DNA of 24,695 bases, taken from the NCBI GenBank assembly GCA_045629005.1, contig JAZQQJ010000033.1, forward strand, positions 1 through 24,695, written 5' to 3'. The notes below the pieces were generated by a model. The model was given only the letters and a program-made list of their open reading frames with translations. It was not told the DNA's origin and did no database searches. Numbering within the stretch: the stretch's first letter is position 1; every line of letters starts with the position of its first letter. Positions 7,384 through 14,576 of the stretch are shown in pieces. Source of the DNA: RGIG3528 sp045629005 (GTDB lineage: Bacteria > Bacillota > Clostridia > Lachnospirales > Lachnospiraceae). A program made the position numbers and the translations under genes.

Positions 7384-8295
7384 ATGACAAAGGTAGTTGG
7401 TATCAGATTCAGACAGGCGGGGAAAGTATATTACTTTGACCCGCTTGATTTCGATATAAAGCAGGGCTCAGGAGTAATTGTAGAAACTGCAAGAGGACTT
7501 GAGTACGGAATTGCTGTTCTTGGAGTTCATGAAGTTGAGGATGAAAAGGTTGTACAGCCTTTAAAGCCCATTATCCGCCCCGCAACCGAGGAAGATGCTA
7601 AGCAGGAGCAGGAAAATCGCCAGAAGGAAAAAGATGCATACAAGATTTGTCTTGAGAAAATAGCGAATCGCGGTCTTGAAATGAAACTCATCGGATGTGA
7701 ATACACGTTCGATGCAAATAAGGTTCTTTTCTACTTTACAGCGGACGGAAGAGTTGACTTCCGTGAGCTTGTTAAGGATTTGGCAGCGGTTTTCAGAACA
7801 CGAATCGAGCTCCGTCAGGTTGGTGTTCGTGATGAGGCAAAGATTCTCGGAGGCATCGGTACATGCGGACGTCCGCTTTGCTGCCACTCTTATCTTGCTG
7901 ATTTCACTCCGGTTTCCATTAAAATGGCAAAGGAACAGAACCTGTCTCTCAATCCTACAAAGATTTCCGGAGTCTGCGGCAGACTTATGTGCTGTCTTAA
8001 GAACGAAGAAGAAGCTTATGAGGACCTAAACTCAAGACTTCCCAATGTCGGTGATTCGGTTACAACACCTGATGGTCTGAAGGGTACTGTTCAGAGCTGC
8101 TCCGTTTTAAAACAGAAGGTTAAGGTTCTTGTTGAAACAAGCGAAGATGAGCGTGAGCTTAAAGAGTTTGATGCAAAAGATTTAAAGTTCAAACCAAGAC
8201 GTAAAAAAGAACAGAATCGTGATGATGATGCGGCAATAAAAGAGCTTGAGCGCCTTGAACAAAGAGAAGGAAAGTCAAAGCTTGGTGAGGAATAA
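7384..8295 (+). CDS. yaaT: PSP1-domain protein YaaT (RicT)
   Basis: 303 residues. The PSP1 domain carries two cysteine clusters, CGRPLCC (Cys161, 166, 167) and CGRLMCC (Cys198, 203, 204), matching the iron-sulfur ligands of RicT. In Bacillus subtilis RicT works with RicA and RicF to modulate RNase Y-dependent mRNA processing and developmental decisions. The C-terminal tail is charged and probably disordered. GGAGG at 7370-7374 lies 9 bases before the ATG. Separated from holB by about 90 bases with no clear promoter or terminator, so probably still co-transcribed. Confidence 0.93.
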   Translation: MTKVVGIRFRQAGKVYYFDPLDFDIKQGSGVIVETARGLEYGIAVLGVHEVEDEKVVQPLKPIIRPATEEDAKQEQENRQKEKDAYKICLEKIANRGLEMKLIGCEYTFDANKVLFYFTADGRVDFRELVKDLAAVFRTRIELRQVGVRDEAKILGGIGTCGRPLCCHSYLADFTPVSIKMAKEQNLSLNPTKISGVCGRLMCCLKNEEEAYEDLNSRLPNVGDSVTTPDGLKGTVQSCSVLKQKVKVLVETSEDERELKEFDAKDLKFKPRRKKEQNRDDDAAIKELERLEQREGKSKLGEE

Positions 8296-8297
8296 TT

Positions 8298-9032
8298 GTG
8301 ACAGAGCTTAAAAGTACTGAAAGAATAGATGATTTGCAAAGAAATAATCTTAAAATCATTCAGGACAAAGAGCGTTTCTGCTTTGGAATGGATGCTGTTC
8401 TTTTATCGGGTTTTGCAAAGGCAAAACGCGGTGATAACGTACTTGATCTTGGCACCGGTACGGGCATTATTCCCATTCTTATGTCTGCTAAAACCGATGC
8501 AGAGCATTTTACTGCGCTCGAAATCCAGCCTGACAGCGCAGATATGGCAAAAAGAAGTGTTGAGCTGAACGAGCTGCAAAATAAAATTGATATTGTTATT
8601 GGAGATATTAAGGAGGCTTCCCGTATTTTCGGCAAAGCCTCCTTTGACGTGGTTACAAGTAACCCGCCATATATGATTGAAGGTCACGGAGAGTCGAATC
8701 CTGACGATGCAAAGGCAATCGCACGTCATGAGGTTCTCTGCAATCTCGAGGATGTTGTCCGGGAAGCTTCTGCGTGTCTTAAACCAAACGGACATTTTTA
8801 TATGGTTCACAGGCCTTTCAGGCTCGGTGAAATATTTGAATGTATGGAAAAATACAAATTCCGTGTTAAAGAAATGCGTATGGTTCATCCGTTTATCGAT
8901 AAGGAGCCCAATATGGTTCTTATCGGTGCCTCAAAAGGCGGCAACCAGGGCATAAAAATAGCGCCTCCGCTCATTGTATATAAAGAGCAGGGCGTTTACA
9001 CCGATGAAATTTATGACGTTTACGGCTACTAG
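8298..9032 (+). CDS. tRNA1(Val) adenine-37-N6-type methyltransferase (TrmN6/YabB-like)
   Basis: 244 residues with a Rossmann SAM-binding motif DLGTGTG (residues 50-56) and the N6-adenine motif NPPY (122-125). The N-terminal ERIDDLQRNNLKIIQ stretch is typical of the YfiC/TrmN6 family, which methylates N6 of A37 in tRNA-Val in E. coli. GTG start at 8298 with GAGG at 8287-8290; it begins 2 bases after the yaaT stop, so it is translationally coupled. Its place between yaaT and rsmI is conserved in Firmicutes. Exact substrate in this organism is inferred. Confidence 0.88.
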   Translation: MTELKSTERIDDLQRNNLKIIQDKERFCFGMDAVLLSGFAKAKRGDNVLDLGTGTGIIPILMSAKTDAEHFTALEIQPDSADMAKRSVELNELQNKIDIVIGDIKEASRIFGKASFDVVTSNPPYMIEGHGESNPDDAKAIARHEVLCNLEDVVREASACLKPNGHFYMVHRPFRLGEIFECMEKYKFRVKEMRMVHPFIDKEPNMVLIGASKGGNQGIKIAPPLIVYKEQGVYTDEIYDVYGY

Positions 9033-9037
9033 AAAAG

Positions 9038-9165
9038 TATGATGCTTTTGGCTCAAAAGAGGCAAATGAAAAATCATAATTTTTATCGCCAAAAAAAGGC
9101 CGTATAAAAGAAGATGCCCCGGTTTGAAAGGGGAATTCAAATCGGGGACTTTGGGGTATGAGGGG
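9038..9165 (+). other. Structured intergenic region with a 12-bp hairpin and four GGGG tracts
   Basis: Between the methyltransferase and rsmI. TATGAT/ATCATA (9038-9043, 9073-9078) and TTTTAT..GCC/GGC..ATAAAA (9081-9109) are weak stems. CCCCGGTTTGAA (9117-9128) pairs with TTCAAATCGGGG (9136-9147), one wobble, and is not followed by T. GGGG tracts at 9130, 9144, 9153 and 9162 have loops of 10, 5 and 5 bases, a possible long-loop G-quadruplex that cannot coexist with the hairpin. Confidence 0.5.
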
Positions 9166-9197
9166 TTTAATTTCTAACAAGGCCATTTTACTATTTT

Positions 9198-9219
9198 AAG
9201 TACATCAAAAGTACACCAA
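9198..9219 (+). repeat. Two tandem 11-bp direct repeats before rsmI
   Basis: AAGTACATCAA (9198-9208) is followed at once by AAGTACACCAA (9209-9219), one mismatch. Two binding sites on the same helix face are possible; no regulator is known from the sequence. Confidence 0.4.
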
Positions 9220-9267
9220 AAAACCCGATTTTTTAGAAAAATTTCTATCATTTTTGAGAGGATTTAT

Positions 9268-10098
9268 ATGTTATATTTATGCGCCACTCCAATAGGAAAT
9301 CTTGAAGATATGACTTTCAGGGCTGTTCGCATCCTTAAAGAGGTTGATGTCATTGCCGCAGAGGATACAAGGAACAGTATAAAACTTTTAAATCATTTCG
9401 ACATTCACACTCCGCTTACAAGTTATCATGAGTATAATAAAGTTGATAAGGCGCGTGAACTTGTTCAGCAGATGCTGGAAGGAAAAAACGTAGCATGCAT
9501 TACCGATGCGGGTACACCGGGCATATCCGATCCTGGCGAAGAACTTGCAAGGCAGGCGCGTGAAGCGGGTATTCAGGTTACTTCCGTGCCGGGAGCCTGT
9601 GCATGTATTACCGCACTTACGATGTCGGGGCTTCCCACAAGGAGATTTTGCTTCGAGGCGTTTCTGCCTACCGATAAAAAAGAACTTCGAAACGTTCTTG
9701 ACGAACTTAAAACCGAGACAAGAACTATTGTCATGTATGAAGCACCTCACAGACTCGTGAAAACATTGGAACTGCTCCATTCTGAGCTTGGAGACAGAAA
9801 GATTACCATCTGCAAGGAGCTTACAAAGAAGTACGAAAATTCTTTCTCCGGCACGATTTCCGATATGATTGCCCAATTTACCGCAAATGAGCCAAAAGGC
9901 GAATATGTGCTCGTAATCGATGGCGTGAAACAGGCTGAACTTGATGCCGAAGAGCATGAAAAATGGCAGAGCCTTTCCATGGAAGAACATGTGCAGCTTT
10001 ATGTTGACAAGGGCATGGATAAAAAAGAAGCAATGAAGGCTGTAGCAACCGACCGAGGAATATCGAAAAGAGATGTATATCAGGCACTGTTAAAATAA
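9268..10098 (+). CDS. rsmI: 16S rRNA (cytidine1402-2'-O)-methyltransferase RsmI
   Basis: 276 residues, the usual size. Signature blocks TPIGN (7-11), AEDTR (31-35) and TDAGTPGISDPG (79-90) identify the tetrapyrrole-methylase-fold enzyme that methylates the 2'-OH of C1402 in the decoding centre of 16S rRNA using SAM. GAGAGG at 9256-9261 lies 6 bases before the ATG. It is 235 bases downstream of the tRNA methyltransferase gene, across a structured spacer, and is followed by a terminator about 100 bases after its stop. Confidence 0.95.
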   Translation: MLYLCATPIGNLEDMTFRAVRILKEVDVIAAEDTRNSIKLLNHFDIHTPLTSYHEYNKVDKARELVQQMLEGKNVACITDAGTPGISDPGEELARQAREAGIQVTSVPGACACITALTMSGLPTRRFCFEAFLPTDKKELRNVLDELKTETRTIVMYEAPHRLVKTLELLHSELGDRKITICKELTKKYENSFSGTISDMIAQFTANEPKGEYVLVIDGVKQAELDAEEHEKWQSLSMEEHVQLYVDKGMDKKEAMKAVATDRGISKRDVYQALLK

Positions 10099-10198
10099 CG
10101 GTGTAGCAGACGCAATTAGTTAATGCGCTCTGAATGTTTTTGAGATACTTAAGCGCGATATTCCAAAACTGTCAGAAGAATTGAATCAAAAAAATCTG

Positions 10199-10262
10199 AA
10201 AGCATGAAAATGTTATATAAAAGAGGGCTGCGACTTTGACAAACATTATTTCATGCTTTTTT
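10199..10262 (+). terminator. Intrinsic terminator after rsmI
   Basis: AAAGCATGAAA (10199-10209) pairs with TTTCATGCTTT (10249-10259); ATGTT/AACAT adds 5 pairs across a 2-base bulge. A run of six T follows (10257-10262). The loop is long (27 bases). Confidence 0.75.
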
Positions 10263-10267
10263 GTTTA

Positions 10268-10300
10268 TTGTGCACAAATTTGCCTGGACGAAATTGTGCA
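10268..10300. promoter_or_regulatory. Possible operator: TTGTGCACAA palindrome and inverted repeat
   Basis: TTGTGCACAA (10268-10277) is a perfect palindrome. TGCACAAATTT (10271-10281) also forms a 10-pair inverted repeat, one bulge, with AAATTGTGCA (10291-10300). It sits just upstream of the -35 at 10310. No regulator gene is in the window. Confidence 0.4.
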
Positions 10301-10309
10301 TTGTGTACA

Positions 10310-10338
10310 TTGACCGAATTAGTTCCAGCGGGTAAACT
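10310..10338 (+). promoter_or_regulatory. Sigma-A promoter of the 613-residue gene
   Basis: -35 TTGACC (10310-10315), 17-base spacer, -10 TAAACT (10333-10338). Expected start near 10345, giving a leader of about 80 bases. Confidence 0.78.
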
Positions 10339-10354
10339 TTAAATAGAGCAAACG

Positions 10355-10402
10355 GTTGCGCAACTCTGTTTTAGAGGTTGCGCAGATTGTGCGCAAATTT
10401 TT
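10355..10402 (+). promoter_or_regulatory. Candidate transcription attenuator (two mutually exclusive hairpins)
   Basis: Hairpin A: GCGCAACTCT (10358-10367) with AGAGGTTGCGC (10373-10383), 10 pairs and one bulged G. Hairpin B: TTGCGCA (10378-10384) with TGCGCAA (10390-10396), 7 GC-rich pairs, then A and five T (10398-10402), terminator-like. Both use 10378-10383, so A would act as antiterminator. A perfect palindrome GTTGCGCAAC lies at 10355-10364. The unit ends just before the ribosome site at 10411-10417. Confidence 0.5.
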
Positions 10403-10423
10403 GGACAAACAGAAAGGCAAAGT

Positions 10424-12265
10424 ATGGACAAATTTGTTGTTAATATTATCCATCGTCCCGAAATGGTTCCCGAGTATGCCGAGAAGGTTACCGGCCATGG
10501 AAAAGGAGAGGATATATCCAGAAAGGCACTTCTTAACGAATCACTTGATATTTTCAAGACTCAGCAGGAGTGCGCACACAAAAACGGTTTAAAGACTACC
10601 ATCCAGATGACATACGCAAGCCTCTTTAATGAAGAGGCTGTTTCGCTTGCAAAGGAACACCACGAGAAATATGGTGATGAGATTGCGCTTACTCTTCTCG
10701 GACTTCCTTGCAAGGAATTCCGTGAGAAATATAAAACGAAGGATTTCTGCATCTGGATGTTTTCTATGGAAGACAAGAAGGCCATTGTTGATGACGTTTT
10801 CGGTAAGTTCCATGATATATTCGGATTTTACCCCGAGTCGACAGGTTCCTATTATATGGATGCAGACCTCATTAATTACATAAAGGGTAAATATCCTTCG
10901 GTAAAATGTGCGGTTGCAACATGTTGGGAGGAAGGCCCGAAGGCTTATCACACATGCAATAACTCATGGTATACCCTTATGGATGGTGGTCCGTGGGCAC
11001 CATGGATTCCTTCGAAACAGAATACTCATGCACCTGCCGCCAATGAGGCTGAAGACAGTGGAATCGTAGCAATTCCGCACCTTTCACGAGATCTTCTTGC
11101 ATGCTATGACGGTAACGGAAGCAATTTTGGTACACATCCCCAGAACGTTCTTCGTGGTATGATTTATGATTCCAAGAAGTGGGAATATCCTTATCTTTTC
11201 AATCTTATCGATCAGTACCGTCACCTTGCAAAGTTTAATAACGGCTATTCCTATAATATGATGTTTGTCGGACCGGGCTGGATGAATAAGATGGGACGCT
11301 GGGAGGCTCCGTACGAGCTTCTTCTTAAGTCCTACGAAGACGGTTGCGCATATTATGGCAAGCTTAAAAAAGAAGGACAGCTTGTTGATATGACAATGTC
11401 CGAGTTCGCAGATTACTATCGTGAAAAGAAGCATTACACAGAGCCTGAATGTGCTCTTTGGAGAGATATTCTTTACGGCTCCGACAAGCAGCTCTTCTGG
11501 TACTGCGACCCGTATATGCGTGCGTGCGTAAATATGGACCAGGGCGGTGCCATTGTCGATCTTCGTCCTTACGTTGCAAAGCTTGAATGGCCTGTCGGAA
11601 TAGGAACTCCGCACGTTCAGGATGCATCATATCCTTTCCTTATTCAGGAAAAATATCGTGCAGGCTATTTCACACACTATGCAGGAGAAGGAACAATACG
11701 TTCCGCAAAATTCTCCTACAACGGAGAAGAGGTCGATCTTTGCCTCTGCCGCACACATGCTGCATTCTCAGAGGAGAATGGCGTAAGAACACTTACGCTT
11801 AAGCCTGTTGACATTGAATTTGCAGAGCTGACCATCACTGTACAAACAAAGATAACCTTCAAGGAAGGCGATTCTTCAATAAAGATTACAAGAGAGATTA
11901 TTAATTCAACCGATCCGGACGCAGTTGTTGATGTGAACGAATATATGGTTGCCTGCTACGGCACTACCGAGTATTCAGAGGATATGACATCCATTACTTT
12001 GTCCGTAACAGACAAGGACAACGTTACAAACCTAATCGGATATGAATATAAGTGCCGCGAGGAAGAGGTAAAGGGTGCAAAGGAAGTAAGAGCAGTGGTT
12101 CCTCCTATTAAAACAGCTGTTGCTCTTTCCTGTGACAAGGCAGATGCAACCGGATATATTAAAGAAGGATATGCGTTCTCGCCGATGTTTACACTCGGAT
12201 ACAGAACATCTCTTAAGCAGGGAGAGGAGGTTTCAACATGGCTCAAGCTCGAAAAGGAAAATTAA
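10424..12265 (+). CDS. Unrecognised 613-residue cytoplasmic protein, possibly carbohydrate-active
   Basis: 613 residues with no signal peptide or membrane segment. I do not recognise the family. The first ~330 residues alternate short hydrophobic strands and helices like a (beta/alpha) barrel of the NodB/GH57 kind, and include an aromatic stretch GGPWAPWIPSK (about 188-198) and an HLSRDLL segment suited to sugar binding. The last ~220 residues look like beta-sandwich sequence (for example KPVDIEFAELTITVQTKITF), common in glycoside hydrolases. AGAAAGG lies 6 bases before the ATG. It has its own promoter and a possible attenuator, overlaps a zinc-ribbon gene by 28 bases and precedes a polysaccharide operon. 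An intracellular oligosaccharide enzyme is the best guess; confidence is for a real gene, not for function. Confidence 0.85.
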   Translation: MDKFVVNIIHRPEMVPEYAEKVTGHGKGEDISRKALLNESLDIFKTQQECAHKNGLKTTIQMTYASLFNEEAVSLAKEHHEKYGDEIALTLLGLPCKEFREKYKTKDFCIWMFSMEDKKAIVDDVFGKFHDIFGFYPESTGSYYMDADLINYIKGKYPSVKCAVATCWEEGPKAYHTCNNSWYTLMDGGPWAPWIPSKQNTHAPAANEAEDSGIVAIPHLSRDLLACYDGNGSNFGTHPQNVLRGMIYDSKKWEYPYLFNLIDQYRHLAKFNNGYSYNMMFVGPGWMNKMGRWEAPYELLLKSYEDGCAYYGKLKKEGQLVDMTMSEFADYYREKKHYTEPECALWRDILYGSDKQLFWYCDPYMRACVNMDQGGAIVDLRPYVAKLEWPVGIGTPHVQDASYPFLIQEKYRAGYFTHYAGEGTIRSAKFSYNGEEVDLCLCRTHAAFSEENGVRTLTLKPVDIEFAELTITVQTKITFKEGDSSIKITREIINSTDPDAVVDVNEYMVACYGTTEYSEDMTSITLSVTDKDNVTNLIGYEYKCREEEVKGAKEVRAVVPPIKTAVALSCDKADATGYIKEGYAFSPMFTLGYRTSLKQGEEVSTWLKLEKEN

Positions 12266-12462
12266 ATTACAGATGTCCGTCATGTTTTATGAGAGACCTC
12301 GATATCGATATGTTCTATGACAAGGACAAAAAAGAGTTCTACTGCCTCAGATGTCAGTACAGAGGCACAGAAGAAGACGTTCTCCAAAAGAATGAAATGG
12401 TACGTTTCAGATATGGTGCAATGATGAAGAGGTTCACAGACTTTGAGGATTTTGGAGATTGA
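12238..12462 (+). CDS. Small zinc-ribbon protein, unknown function
   Basis: 74 residues with two Cys-x2-Cys knuckles, CPSC (13, 16) and CLRC (36, 39), spaced as a zinc ribbon, and an acidic tail. AGGAGG at 12225-12230, 7 bases before the ATG, lies inside the previous gene; the 28-base overlap implies translational coupling. Such small ribbons often bind nucleic acid or a partner protein. The overlap suggests a link to the 613-residue protein, but this could be only compact packing. No terminator follows. Confidence 0.8.
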   Translation: MAQARKGKLNYRCPSCFMRDLDIDMFYDKDKKEFYCLRCQYRGTEEDVLQKNEMVRFRYGAMMKRFTDFEDFGD

Positions 12463-12464
12463 TC

Positions 12465-12514
12465 TTGTAAGCGCTTCCGCGAAACTTTTCGAAAAATATT
12501 GGAAACGTTTCCAA
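12465..12514. promoter_or_regulatory. Tandem cre/LacI-type operators upstream of the GH53 operon
   Basis: TTGGAAACGTTTCCAA (12499-12514) is a perfect 16-bp palindrome and fits the CcpA cre consensus WTGNAANCGNWNNCAW at every position. TTGTAAGCGCTTCCGC (12465-12480) fits except for its last two bases. Between them is a third small palindrome, CGAAACTTTTCG (12480-12491). LacI/GalR family proteins bind such sites. Both lie upstream of the -35, so looping or activation is as likely as simple blocking. Confidence 0.75.
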
Positions 12515-12521
12515 AAAACTA

Positions 12522-12550
12522 TGGACAAATTGACCCATTTATGCTATTAT
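12522..12550 (+). promoter_or_regulatory. Sigma-A promoter of the GH53-GH13-sugar transport operon
   Basis: -35 TGGACA (12522-12527), 17-base spacer, -10 TATTAT (12545-12550). The predicted start near 12556-12557 falls within the GGAGG ribosome site, giving an unusually short leader. Confidence 0.65.
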
Positions 12551-12566
12551 CGTGGAGGAAAATTTA

Positions 12567-14531
12567 GTGAAAGTAAACAAATTGCTTCGTAAAATCGTTG
12601 TATTAAGCCTTTTTGCATTGCTTTTGACAGGTGGTTGCGGCAAGAATCACAAAGCAGATGTTAAGTCGGACACACTTGTTGTAAAAAAGGTTGAAAATCT
12701 TCCGGAGGACTTTATCCTCGGAATGGATGCTTCTGCAGTTATTTCCCTTGAAAAGGGCGGAGTAAGCTACTACAACTTCGAGGGCGAAGAACAGGACGTA
12801 TTCAAAACCCTTTCCGAAAACGGCGTAAACTACATTCGTGTCAGAGTGTGGAACGACCCTTATGATGAAAACGGAAACGGCTACGGTGGCGGAAACTGTG
12901 ACATAAACACAGCCGTTGAAATTGGTAAGCGCGCCACAAAGTATGGTATGAAGCTGCTCGTTGACTTCCACTACTCGGATTTCTGGGCAGACCCTTCAAA
13001 GCAAATGGTTCCGAAGGCATGGAAGGGCATGGAAATCGAAGAAAAGACCGAAGCCCTTTATCAATACACACTGGACTGCCTCAAAAAGCTTAAAGAAGCA
13101 AAGGTAGATGTCGGAATGGTTCAGCTCGGTAACGAAACGAACGGTTCCATGTGTGGCGAAACAATATGGATGCGCATCTATTACCTTATGGATGCGGGTT
13201 CCAGAGCAACGAGAGAAGTTTTCCCCGAAGCTTTGATAGCGGTTCATTTTGCAAATCCCGAAAAGGTTACCAACTATGCGGATTATGCAAAGAAGCTTGA
13301 CTACTATCAGCTTGACTATGATGTATTTGGATCTTCCTACTATCCTTATTGGCATGGAACACTTGATAATCTTGCAAATGTTCTTTCGGATGTTGCCGAA
13401 AAATATGGCAAGAAGGTTATGGTAGCGGAGAACTCCTATGCATATACAACAGAGGATACTGATTTCTACGGAAATACAATATCCGACGCAGGCGGTATCG
13501 TTAAGAATTATCCTTTTACGGTACAGGGCCAGGCAAATAACGTCAGAGACGTAGTTGACACCCTTGTAAACAAAACAACAAACGCCATTGGTTTCTTCTA
13601 TTGGGAAGGAACATGGATTTCCTCAGGCGGCTCTTCGTATGAAGAAAATGCGGCTCTTTGGGAAAAGAACGGCTCCGGTTGGGCCGCATCCTACGCTAAA
13701 GGATACGATCCCAAGGATGCAGGGAAATACTACGGTGGTTGTGCCTGCGATAATCAGGCATTGTTCGATGCAACGGGTCACCCGCTTGAGTCTCTCAAGG
13801 TCTTCGGACTTATGAGAGAAGGTAATGAAGGTGTTCTTATGGCAGATGCCATTGAGGATACAAACCTCATCATTGACCTGAATGGAGAAATCCATCTTCC
13901 GACACAGGTAAATGCAGTGATGACGGATGGCTCAAAACAGAGCCTTGACGTTACATGGAAGAACGTCGATGTTGACAAGATGAAGAGCAGTGGACCCGCT
14001 AAGTACGACATTGTCGGCGAAGCAGGCGGCATGGATGCACATTGTTATGTATCCATGGTTGAGTTCAACTTCATCACAAACTACTCCTTCGAGGACGGCG
14101 AGACCGGCTGGAAGGCAAAGAATAACGGCGAAATTAACGAGCTTTACTGTGAAGATAAAGCAACGGATTCCCTTACGGGAACAAAGCACTATCATTTCTG
14201 GAGTGACAATACACACGCTGTTGACTTTGACCTTTGGCAGGAAATCGAGGACCTTCCTTCCGGAGATTATCGCTTCTCTATTTCCATAATGGGTGGAGAT
14301 GCAGGCGAATGTGATGTTTATGCCTTTGTTAAAATTAATGATGAAATCGTTGCAACAGCACCGATGACCATCACAAGCTACGGCGAGTGGCATGAAGGCA
14401 TTATCGAGCAGTTCTCCTACACTGCAGGCGAAAAGATTTCCGTGGGTGTTCATTGCAAATGTTCAGGTGCAGGAAACGGCGCATGGGGCAAGATTGACGA
14501 TGCTCTTCTGAATTCTGTCAAAGCAAAGTAA
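12567..14531 (+). CDS. Extracellular GH53 endo-beta-1,4-galactanase lipoprotein with C-terminal binding module
   Basis: Starting at the GTG at 12567 (GGAGG 8 bases upstream; the in-frame GTG at 12552 lies inside the ribosome site) the product has 654 residues with a lipobox LTGGC (Cys24). The GH53 domain spans about 35-400: opening FILGMDAS, acid/base Glu190 in QLGNET, nucleophile Glu288 in VMVAENSY. It cleaves internal beta-1,4-galactosyl bonds of pectic galactan or arabinogalactan type I. A bacterial Ig-like linker (about 425-500) is followed by a beta-sandwich (about 505-654, beginning NYSFEDGETGW) resembling galactan-binding CBM61, often found with GH53. It is anchored at the surface. First gene of the operon; 45 bases from the next. 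Confidence 0.92.
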   Translation: MKVNKLLRKIVVLSLFALLLTGGCGKNHKADVKSDTLVVKKVENLPEDFILGMDASAVISLEKGGVSYYNFEGEEQDVFKTLSENGVNYIRVRVWNDPYDENGNGYGGGNCDINTAVEIGKRATKYGMKLLVDFHYSDFWADPSKQMVPKAWKGMEIEEKTEALYQYTLDCLKKLKEAKVDVGMVQLGNETNGSMCGETIWMRIYYLMDAGSRATREVFPEALIAVHFANPEKVTNYADYAKKLDYYQLDYDVFGSSYYPYWHGTLDNLANVLSDVAEKYGKKVMVAENSYAYTTEDTDFYGNTISDAGGIVKNYPFTVQGQANNVRDVVDTLVNKTTNAIGFFYWEGTWISSGGSSYEENAALWEKNGSGWAASYAKGYDPKDAGKYYGGCACDNQALFDATGHPLESLKVFGLMREGNEGVLMADAIEDTNLIIDLNGEIHLPTQVNAVMTDGSKQSLDVTWKNVDVDKMKSSGPAKYDIVGEAGGMDAHCYVSMVEFNFITNYSFEDGETGWKAKNNGEINELYCEDKATDSLTGTKHYHFWSDNTHAVDFDLWQEIEDLPSGDYRFSISIMGGDAGECDVYAFVKINDEIVATAPMTITSYGEWHEGIIEQFSYTAGEKISVGVHCKCSGAGNGAWGKIDDALLNSVKAK

Positions 14532-14549
14532 GGCGCACAAAGGAGCGCC
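14532..14549 (+). other. Intercistronic hairpin between GH53 and GH13 genes
   Basis: GGCGC (14532-14536) pairs with GCGCC (14545-14549), loop ACAAAGGA. No T run follows. It could stabilise the 3' end of the upstream message segment. Confidence 0.45.
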
Positions 14550-14576
14550 AGACAAAGGCACATAAAAAGGCGGCAT

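Noticed and set aside
10236..10258. TTGACA at 10236 as a promoter -35
   Set aside because: No acceptable -10 lies 16-18 bases downstream, and it sits in the loop of the rsmI terminator.
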